Positions 56,115 through 64,000 of a DNA stretch of 64,000 bases are shown here, piece after piece. Every line of letters starts with the position of its first letter. Within the stretch, counting starts at the first letter, position 1. Origin of the DNA: Hemileia vastatrix. Its lineage: Eukaryota > Basidiomycota > Pucciniomycetes > Pucciniales > Zaghouaniaceae. The DNA is taken from contig JASXTE010000010.1 of NCBI GenBank assembly GCA_030280995.1, positions 24,925,823-24,989,822 on the forward strand, given 5' to 3'. The translations under genes were made by a program, and so were the position numbers. The notes under the pieces are model-generated. The model was not told the DNA's origin, did not search any database, and saw only the letters and a list, made by a program, of their open reading frames with translations.

Positions 56115-56440
56115 GTTTATTCGAATCTAATGTTCTTTTTACTGAAGATTCTCCTGAAGGCTACCTTTCATTTCCCACAAACAGATTTGAATTTGATTCA
56201 GTGGTTGCTGAGATATTGACTGTTAAAGTTGAGCCTTTTTTTTCCCAATTTAAATTTTTATTTCATTTTTTTATGTAACAAATTAGGGTTAGGTTTATTT
56301 AAATCACATGTCCTTTAACTGAAGATTCTACTAAAGAATATCTTTTATTTCCCACAAACAGGTTTGAATTAGGTTCAGTGGTTGCTGAGATTTTGACCTT
56401 TGAAGTTGAGCCTTTTTTCCAAATTTCACTTGTCTTATTT
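56115..56440 (+). repeat. Imperfect tandem duplication upstream of the TET-like gene
   Basis: Two copies (about 56105-56250 and 56283-56430) share TTAGGGTTAGGTTTATT, ACTGAAGATTCT and CAGTGGTTGCTGAGAT. The first has an open frame reading GLGLFESNVLFTEDSPEGYL and FEFDSVVAEILTVKVEPFF, possibly an N-terminal exon of the dioxygenase. The second is shifted by a one-base loss and hits a stop. Confidence 0.5.
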
Positions 56441-56506
56441 CACATTTTTATATTGCATATTTAGAGGATAAGGATTCTGAAACTGTTATATGATTATTAT
56501 CTAGGC

Positions 56507-57133
56507 ATGTATTCGTTGCTCAAGAATATCACTAAAGCTCAAAAAGATGAAGATTTTTGCTTATGGGACACTCTACCTTCCTTTAACTCTTTTCTTGCTC
56601 TTCGACTCAAAAAGCACTGTAATAAAGCATTTGAAAAAAATCATGAACCTGCAACCAAAGTAGGAATACCGAATTGGTGTGACTCCGAATGGGAAGATAT
56701 AAGCCACAAATATCTTTTATTTTCTAATGTTATTATCACTCATTCTGGATTTCACAATAAAATTCACACCGATACCAAGGACACCAATTTTCTTACTTTT
56801 GGTATATTCTCATATATCAAACCGATTACTGGCCAACCAATACCATCTCCAGCTAAAATCAAATGACATGGTTTATATTTTCCAGACCACCGGTGCATCA
56901 TTGATTTTGGTTTGGGTTATGGTATCATCGAAACTATTTGGAATTCTTCTAAGGATAATCATCAAACGACCAAAGCTCCTCCTGGTTTGGAATCCTGTCA
57001 AGATTTAACACATTTTGGTTGCTCATTTCAAATCAGTCATAAGTTGATTCAAAGAATCAATAAGGTAATGAAAGAAGGTAAAGTTAATCAATTTAAAAAA
57101 ACTTTATTTAGATCCAAAAAGTATGGGGATTAG
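56507..57133 (+). pseudogene. TET/JBP-like 2-oxoglutarate/Fe(II) dioxygenase domain
   Basis: A single frame of about 208 residues, interrupted by one TGA at 56864-56866. Motifs in order: HSGFHNKIHTDTKD (about 77-90; HTD fits the HxD iron-binding motif), FLTFGIFSYIKPITGQP, then after the stop LYFPDHRCIIDFGLGYGIIE, KAPPGLESCQDLTHFGCSFQ (His as third iron ligand) and a basic tail. This layout matches the TET/JBP-related families expanded in basidiomycetes, where they are usually linked to KDZ transposons; known relatives oxidise methylated or unmodified pyrimidines in DNA. Here it sits inside Harbinger-type ends. The stop means this copy is probably inactive. Start and upstream exons are uncertain. 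Assignment rests on motifs only. Confidence 0.65.
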
Positions 57134-57541
57134 AGTTGTCATCAAAAATTTTATATTTTTTCGTAAATTTTTAATAAATATTTTTTATGTATCAATTTCC
57201 TCAACTAAAGTAATGGGCCCACGACCTTGTGTTGTATAAATGGTAATCATGATAACATTTATTTGTTTCATGGGGTTCCTCTAGCCTATACCTGTGGAAA
57301 GTCCCAAACTTTTGTTTCTAGATTTGATCTGCATTTTGGCTTAAGGGATTGTCATTACTTTAAACTAGGGAAATTGATATATATTAGATATTTATTTAAT
57401 AATTTATGTAATTATATTAAATTTAGATGACTTCCACCACTTACTTCAATAAAATGCAGGGGGGGGGGTATTGCCAAATTTTCAAATCTGACATGTGAAA
57501 TTGATGACTTAGAAAAATTTTGGTGATATCAACCCCTTGCT
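57134..57541. other. H3 spacer between the TET-like gene and transposase
   Basis: Includes GGTAATCATGATAACATTTA and ACTTCAATAAAATGCAGGGG followed by a G run, which correspond to 15095-15310 in the old relic and to the H1/H2 interior repeats. No gene. Confidence 0.55.
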
Positions 57542-58270
57542 TCAATAAAATGCAGGGGAAAGTATTGCCAATTTTTTAAAACAGATATAGAATTTTTTTG
57601 ACTTGTAAATATTTTGGTGAAAATTTTTGACGAGAATGTGAAAGTAATTGTTTCCACCTTGAGCAGGTTTCTGGCTCAAAGGAATAGCAGTACCATCAAC
57701 AAAACCAATACATCCTGGGAAGCCCTCTGCTTGCATAACCTGAGATGATTCAAGTCGCTCTTCTTTTGTTGGCCAGGTGAGAAGTTGAGATTACAAGGAG
57801 TTGATGGCAGTGATACATTTTTTGGTATAAGTGTTAATTGAACCATACCCTAAATCAAAGACATTTTCTAAAAGTTTCAAAGCAGCTCCATTACCATTTG
57901 AACCCAAATGACATAGTGTGATGGCCAATTGAATTGAAGGATGTTGTTGTTCTTTTTGAGAATTATTGTGAAATATGGGATGATCCTGAATAAGCTCAAG
58001 CAATTTAAGGAAACATTCCTGAGAAGTCCTGAACAGCTCTCTAAAACTGGGTGTAGATAGTTTAAGAAGTGTTTGGATGGTGTACTTGGGGGTATGAAGT
58101 ACTTGAGGCTTTCTGGGAAGAAGGTAACGTTTCGTGGCCATTTTTGATAAAAAGACAAAATCTTCTTCTAGATCAGAATAAGAATCACAATCAGAGTCCA
58201 AGAGCAGTTCAAGAGCCATGAAAGTCATTGCTTTATGTAATTTATCACGATTTGAAAGTGAGGAAGGCAT
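57542..58270 (-). pseudogene. H3 PIF/Harbinger transposase, partial
   Basis: N-terminal part as in H1/H2 (58270-57791, with LGSNGNGAALKLLENVFDLG), a TAA after ITAINSL, then the same frame goes on through LLTWPTKEERLESSQVMQ to EGFPGCIGFVDGTAIPLSQK and PAQGGNNYFH. The last block is the first catalytic region of DDE_Tnp_4 transposases, with the first Asp in VDGT. The frame then degenerates and the other catalytic residues are missing. This is the only trace of the catalytic half in the window and confirms the superfamily. Confidence 0.8.
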
Positions 58271-58581
58271 AACTCTTATATGATATGATATGAAGATGTA
58301 AGTGATGTACGATGTTTTGAGTTATGAAGTGTTATGCTGCGGAGTGCTGCGTATGAATGGGATGATGCTGACAAATCAGTGAAATGGGACTTGATGGTGA
58401 AATCAGCACTTTTGGTTGAGAAAGTGCGGATTTGAGTGAAATAAGTGACTTATTTCATTTTGAAATCCACCAGTATTGGGGCTAGTGTGTTTTGGAAATC
58501 CGCACTTATTTAAGTGCGGATTTGGTCAAATTTAAGTGCGGATTTGTAAGTGCGGATTTTCCAGAACTGACACCCCCTATT

Positions 58582-59035
58582 ATTTGAGTTTTCGATAATT
58601 TTTAACCTATTGGCTGTTGTACTCAATGATTGTGTGAGGTTTAATAATATACTTTCTGTATTATTGTTTGACTCTATAGAGAATTCTTCTAATTTTTCAA
58701 TTCTTAATAATAATTTAATAATTATTTTTTATTCCATTGGATTTTCTTTTAATAAAATTTTCAATTTTTTCTGTGTCTAATTCAGAAGACTCATCATCAG
58801 GTTCAAGATTTAAATCATTTGGTTCCATTTTTATATTAATTGCATTTTCCTGGTGATCAGTAAAACTATTTACATTGTCCTCATTTAAAGACAAGTTTAA
58901 CATGTTATTTTCAAATGAATAATTTTTTAAATCCTCATCAATTATATCCAACAATTCCTTATCAATCTCATTACCTAGAAGTAATTCATTTTTAGGATTA
59001 TATAATTGATCCTGAGAAGATGGATGACTTACCAA
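58582..59035 (-). pseudogene. G3 gag N-terminal region after intron 2
   Basis: Frame reading HPSSQDQLYNPKNELLLGNE and IDKELLDIIDEDLKNYS, Asn/Glu-rich with coiled-coil character, stopping at 58715. It corresponds to the gag region around LIEKTSEEILKDT in G1. H3 cuts it at 58581. Confidence 0.7.
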
Positions 59036-59566
59036 GGTCTTATCCCATTTCCCCTACCTCTCCTTGGCTTTCCCCTGTAAGGGTGACTGCTGGAGCCCTG
59101 CTGTTGAGAGTTGTTGTAGTTTTGGGCATACAAATCCCACTTCCACTCTCTTACTGTAATTGTATGATCCTCCTCTTGGGCTGGAGGTGTTGCTATGGAG
59201 CTGTTGGGTTCCACTGTTGGTGGTTGAGCCTCTATGTCCACTAGAGCTTGGTTGACTTCTACAAAACCTTGAGCTGCTCTTTTCTCCAGATTGTTTATCT
59301 GGTCAACTATATTGTTGACTCTTATTTTCAAGGTGTTCAGTAGAGTGGAGAAGGAGTCAATTTGTTATTGTAATGTATTTTTTGTTTTTTTTATTGATAC
59401 CTGTATTAAAAGTTTTTCCCTTTCCTCCAGAGACATTTGTGGAGTGTTGTTGTTTATGGGAGAGTCCTGGCCCTCCATTTGAATTTCCTGTTACAGGTCT
59501 TTCAGCTCTAGGTCTTAAGTTATAAGGTTTTTCCTTATTACTCACAATATCATTGTTGTCATACAT
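58971..59566 (-). pseudogene. G3 spliced accessory protein (one stop)
   Basis: Predicted: exon 1 59566-59546 (MYDNNDI), exon 2 59487-59033, exon 3 from 58974. Intron 1 is 58 nt (GTGAGT to TAACAG) and intron 2 is 58 nt (GTAAGT to TTCTAG). Exon 2 begins EIQMEGQDSPINNN, matching the DVEM junction of G1/G2 and DIQMEGQDSPI of G6. It then has IVDQINNLEKRAAQGF (coiled-coil-like), WKWDLYAQNY, HPYRGKPRRGRG and RPW before the stop, formed with or without splicing. One TAA (in TLQ-stop-QID) breaks exon 2. The alternative, unspliced frame reads LRPRAERPVTGNSNGGPGLS and stops at 59357. Confidence 0.6.
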
Positions 59567-60159
59567 TTTTATGTGGAATTTAATCAAAGAATTGAAATTT
59601 TATATTTGAAAACTTCAAAAAGGAGTTTTATCAGTATTTATCAATACCATTGAAGACAATTTTATTGCTTACTTGTAGGTATGAAGTGAATTTATAAGTG
59701 CCAAAAGTCAAATATGCTTTTATGTGGTCACTTGATTTAACTGTTCTACAATATGTAGCCGTGTTTTTATATTTAAAAAAGAAAATCTATCAGTAAGATT
59801 CTTACTAAATATTAAATGAATGTTACAAACCAATAGAAAGGGATTAAGAGTCCTGTTAAAATAAAACAATTAATCAGTTTAATTGGTTTATTATCTTCAA
59901 AGATCACAAATTTAATTGGTCTATTGACAGACTCCCACTAATAAATATTTTATGTTAAATTAGTGGTAAAATTGTTGATTCAATATCAAAATTTTATTAT
60001 ATAAAAGGGGTTCTTTTTCTGAAATCACTATATAAGTGACCCCAAAATGTTGTAATTATCCAAATATTTCTATAGGGATTTTATTTACTTGTAGCCTCTT
60101 TTTGAATTTTTACTTACTGGAAGATTACCAACAGAATTCTTCTTGGAAAGGCCCCCAAT
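59567..60159 (-). other. G3 5' leader
   Basis: Non-coding leader on the minus strand, starting ATTGGGGGCCTTTCC next to the LTR. It is an inverted, slightly diverged copy of the G6 leader at 63288-63875. No gene. Confidence 0.7.
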
Positions 60160-61007
60160 TGTCAGGCTGATGTCAAGTACAAAGACGTGAACTAGCTTGA
60201 ATAGTCAGTGTCTAGAAGATTTAAATGGTTCTATATGAATACTGTTGTAAAAATCCCATAAGTATTAAAATATAATTCAATATAAGGGTCTCAGTAATTT
60301 TTATCTCACTAATTTTATATGGCTTACAATCTTATAGTTGGTAGAAAAATAGATTTAATAAATTCAGATACTATTCAAAGACTTTATAAGTACTATTGAT
60401 ATGTATTGTAATTTTATTGGTTATATGTTTAATTGTAATGATAAAAAATGAGAAAAAAAGACCAAAAACCCCCTCCTTTTATACACAATTCATTCCCCAA
60501 TGTCCCCCTTGATTTACCAGCTCTATACCCAGTTAATGATGCCTCATTCTAGCTAATAGACATGTCCAGAAACAAAAAGAGTGACCAGTTACATAATTAT
60601 AATGATATCACCTGCCAAAATCCTGTAGTAATAGGTATAATCCATCAAAAATAAAGAATAAGCAAAAAAGAGAGTATATGCATATAATACATTAATATAA
60701 AAGACTATAAAGAAAAAATTAAGAATAATTATTACTTAATAATAAGGGGGATTAACAGTAGAAATGTTGGGGCTAATCATGACATTATACTACGTGAAAT
60801 CCCCATTCAAAAATAACCAAAATTGACTGAGAAACCACTTAGAAACCCAAAAAAGGGTGTGAGATGTGGGGTAACTACATGCAGTCCTTGGCAGGCACTT
60901 TCACGGGTAAATCCTTAACTAATTTAGGCAAATTTAAGCATGGTAGTGAAATAAAGTGCCAAGATTGAGGTTATTAATGAAATTAGTGCATATAAAGAGG
61001 GTCAATG
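60160..61007 (-). repeat. G3 5' LTR, 3' portion
   Basis: On the minus strand it ends CAGCCTGACA at 60160. It matches the complement of about 62434-63287 in the G6 LTR, then stops abruptly where the G6 LTR starts (TGTCAGCCTG at 61008). The missing first part probably lies beyond G6, outside the window. A TATA box on the minus strand is at 60483-60476. Confidence 0.7.
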
Positions 61008-63287
61008 TGTCAGCCTGTATATCCCCAGGACTGAGTAAAAAGTACTTATAAGTTATGTTAAACACATGAACTATACATGGGAACAATAAATCAGAGTACA
61101 CAAACAATATACATAAGTAAAATTATGATAATACACAAAGAATACCATTATAACACCTTATATACATGCATATATCCACCTTTTATAGGTCTTATGTACT
61201 TAATATTAAGTTGGGATATGTTAGGGAAATCTTAAGAACCTTAAGTATAAGGCTACATAATTTTTAAGTACACTTAAAGCTGTTATTTTCACTGTTTTAT
61301 GCAAAAAACAAGAAATGCGCTTTATTTCACTTAAAAGTTGATTATATGCACCATAAATTTGAGAATATCAAATTTGCGCTTTGACAGATTAATTTGTCTC
61401 ATTTAGGACTATTGATTTGGCAACTTAAATGCATAAAAAACACTTTTCAAATTTGGTGTTTTTTAAGCCAGAAATGGCTTCTGTGTACTGGCCACATACT
61501 GCCTGTTTTTTTCCCATGTGAATAGCTTCATTTTTAGCAAAGCTAGCTTTTTCACACTATAATTACCCCACATTCTATGCCCACTGTGGGGAAACACACT
61601 AAAATAGGCGACAGGCGCTTATTTAGTGTCCTAGTTTAATTAATAATGCATTTACCTTGTTTATATGCACTAATTTCATTAATAACCTCACTCTTGGCGT
61701 CTTATTTCATCACCACACTTAAATTTGCCTAATTTTAGTCAAGGATTTACCTGTGCAAGTGCCTGCCAAGGACTGCATGTAGTTACTGTCAGCCTGTATA
61801 TCCCCAGGACTGAGTAAAAAGTGCTTATAAGTTAAGTTAAACACATGAACTATACATGGGAACAATAAATGAGAGTACACAAACAGTATACATAAGTAAA
61901 ATTATGATAATACACAAAAAATGCCATTATAACACCTTATATACACGCATATATCCACCTTTTATAGGTCTTATGTACTTAATATTAAGTTGGAATATGT
62001 TAGGGTAATCTTAAGAACCTTAAGTATAAGGCTACATAATTTTTAAGTACACTTAAAGCTGTTATATTCATTGTTTTATGCAAAAAACAAGAAATGCGCT
62101 TTATTTCACTTAAAAGTTGACTATATGCGCTATAAAATTGAGAATATCAAAAATGCGCTTTGACAGATCAATTGAGCTCATTTAGGACTATTGATTTGGC
62201 TATTTAAAAGCATAAAAATAACACTTTTCAAATTTGGTGTTTTTTATGCCAGAAATGGCTTCTGTGTACTGGCCACATACTGCCTGCTTTTTTCCCGTGT
62301 GAATAGCTTCATTTTTAGCAAAGTTAGCATTTAAACACTATAATTACCCCACATTCTAGGCCCACTGTGGGGAAATACACTAAAATAGGCGACAGGCGCT
62401 TATTTAGTGTCCTAGCTTAATTAATAGTGCATTGACCTTGTTTATATGCACTAATTTCATTAATAACCTCATCCTTGGCATCTTATTTCATCACCACAAT
62501 TGAAATTTGCCTAATTTAAGTCAAGGATTTACCCGTGCAAGCACCTGCCAAGGACTGCATGTAGTTACCCCACATCTCACGCTCTGTTTTAAGTTCTTTG
62601 GTGGTTTCTCAGTCAATTTTGGTTATTTTTGGATGGGAATTTCACGTAGTATAATGTCAGGATTAGCCCCTCCATTTCTACAGTAAATCCCCCTTATTTT
62701 TAAGCTATTATTAACCTTAAAAAGTCTCCTTTAGTCTTTTATATTATTGTTTTATACGCATATACTCTCTTTTTGTCTTTTTCTTTAATTTTGATGGATT
62801 TCCCTTATTATTACAGGATTTTTGCGGTTTTTACTTGTCTAATTATGTCATGGATCACTAGGGATATTGATGGGCAGGTCTATTAGTGGATTTGAGGAGT
62901 CTTTAACTGTGTATTGGATGGTATATCAAGGGATTTATTGGGGAGCTCAGTTTGTATAAAAGGAGGAGGTTTTTGGGTCTTGTTTCTACATTCTTTATCA
63001 TTACAATTTACACCATATAACCAAAACAATTACAATACACTTCAATTAGTACTTTTATAAGACTTTTGAGTAGTATCTGAATTACTATAATCTATTTTTC
63101 TACCAACTAAAAAGATTGTAAGCCACATATAAAAATAGTGAGAATTATATTACTGAGGCCTTTATTCTGAATTATATTTTATTATTTGTTGGATTTATAC
63201 TACAGTATTCATATAGGACCATTTAAATCTTCTAGACAAAGACTTTTCAAGCTATTTCACGTCCTTGTACTTGATCTTAGCCTGACA
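61008..63287 (+). repeat. G6 5' LTR with an internal tandem duplication
   Basis: Starts TGTCAGCCTGTATATCC at 61008 and the same start recurs at 61787 (period 779 bp, roughly 95% alike over the first 100 bp). The end is CTTAGCCTGACA at 63287. Either the LTR has duplicated its first 779 bp, or a truncated LTR lies before a complete 1.5-kb one. A TATA box is at 62955-62962. Confidence 0.65.
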
Positions 63288-63875
63288 ATTGGGGACCTTT
63301 CCTCAAGAATTCTGTTATAATCCAGTAAGTGAAATTTTCAAAAGAAGGTGCATGTAAATAATATCCCTATAGAAATATTTGGATAATTACAACAGGTTGG
63401 GGTCACTTATATAGTGATTTCAGAAAAAGAAGCCCTGTTATATAATAAAATTGTGATATTGAATCAACAATTTTACCACTAATTTAACATGAAATTGTTA
63501 TTAGGGGAGTCTGTCAATAGACCAATTAAATTTGTGATCTTTGCAGATAATAAACCAATTAAACTGATTAATTGTTTTCTTTTAACAGGACTCTTAATCT
63601 TTTCTTTTTTATTGGTTTGTAAAATTCATTAAATATTTAGAAAGAATCTTACTGACAGTTGTTTTCTTTTAAATATAAAAACACGGCTACATATTGTAGA
63701 CCAGTTAAATCAAGTGACCACATAAAAAGCATATTTGAATTTTGGCACTTAAAGATTCACTTCATACCAATAAGTAAGCAATAAAATTGTCTTCAGTGGT
63801 ATTGATAAATACTGATAAAACTCCTTTTTGAAGTTTTCATATCTAAAATTTCTATTTTTTAAATTCCACGTGAAA
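63288..63875 (+). other. G6 5' leader
   Basis: Starts ATTGGGGACCTTTCC next to the LTR. It is nearly the mirror image of 59567-60159. No gene. Confidence 0.7.
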
Positions 63876-64000
63876 ATGTGTGACAACAATGACATTGTAA
63901 GTAATAAGGCAAAACCTTATAAATTAAGACCTAGAGCTGAAAGACCTGTTACAGGACATTCAAATGGAGGGCCAGGACTCTCCCATAATCAACAACACTC
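63876..64000 (+). CDS. G6 gag start and accessory exon (partial)
   Basis: ATG at 63876 begins MCDNNDI; a donor GTAAGT follows at 63897 in phase 0, and an acceptor TTACAG ends at 63954, a 58-nt intron. Unspliced, the frame reads VSNKAKPYKLRPRAERPVTG and onward to the window edge. Spliced, it reads DIQMEGQDSPIINN, in the accessory frame shared with G3. The element runs off the right edge; no lesion is visible in the part shown. Confidence 0.7.
   Translation, partial: MCDNNDIVSNKAKPYKLRPRAERPVTGHSNGGPGLSHNQQH

Larger units (their letters stand above)
54830..58578. mobile_element. H3: Harbinger-like element carrying a TET/JBP-like gene
   Basis: 3,749 bp, same ends as H1/H2 and flanked by ATT (54827-54829 and 58579-58581). 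The left 330 bp match the corresponding H2 end, then at 55187 a second, diverged copy of the inner end sequence begins (GGGTGTCAGTTCTGACCTCA), as if an end had been exchanged or duplicated. It carries a TET/JBP-like gene (+) and a decayed transposase (-), but no Myb/SANT-like gene. It interrupts G3 only 78 bp from H2. Confidence 0.85.

Noticed and set aside
46332..61007. A new cellular gene in the decayed frames 48193-50490
   Set aside because: All pieces align in order with G1/G2 Gag-Pol; stops and shifts explain the fragments.

Overview
The window looks like a transposon-packed, AT-rich chromosome segment of a filamentous fungus. A rust (Pucciniales) or close relative is my best guess. The pointers are fungal-sized introns (57-114 nt with GTRNGT donors), chromodomain Ty3/Gypsy elements, PIF/Harbinger-like elements with a Myb/SANT-like second gene, and TET/JBP-like dioxygenase remnants. 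Only two ordinary cellular genes are visible in 64 kb. I see no tRNA, rRNA or CRISPR array.

Layout. 1-3063: 5' end of a minus-strand Gypsy element (G5), its LTR split by a solo LTR. 3064-5120: decayed second gene of a Harbinger-like element. 5121-5846: a MITE ending 78 bp before a METTL25-type methyltransferase gene (5925-8000, +), which converges with a mitochondrial intermediate peptidase gene (8844-11410, -). 12274-15319: relic of a Harbinger/TET-type element split by a miniature Copia-like LTR element (TRIM, 12422-13458). 15320-37399: an LTR of an old Gypsy element (G0) containing Gypsy G2 (15775-37093, +). G2 contains Gypsy G1 in its 5' LTR (16288-25474, -) and Harbinger-like H1 in its pol (32604-35978). 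37451-46316: a different, decayed Gypsy (G4, +). 46332-61007: decayed Gypsy G3 (-), holding Harbinger-like H2 (51148-54751) and H3 (54830-58578, carrying a TET/JBP-like gene). 61008-64000: LTR and 5' end of Gypsy G6 (+), head to head with G3.

The most interesting system is in the G1/G2/G3/G5/G6 Gypsy family. A phase-0 intron donor sits 7-25 codons after the gag-pol start. In G1, G2, G3 and G6 an acceptor 58-64 nt later switches translation into another frame that overlaps the gag N-terminus. This encodes a separate, better conserved protein of about 160-205 residues. A second conserved intron of exactly 58 nt follows in G1, G2 and G3 and joins so that the protein ends in Pro-Trp-stop. Unspliced RNA encodes Gag-Pol, so the element would be using splicing the way complex retroviruses do for accessory proteins.

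Element boundaries were read from terminal repeats and target-site duplications. Functions are by family motif recognition only; no database search was possible.
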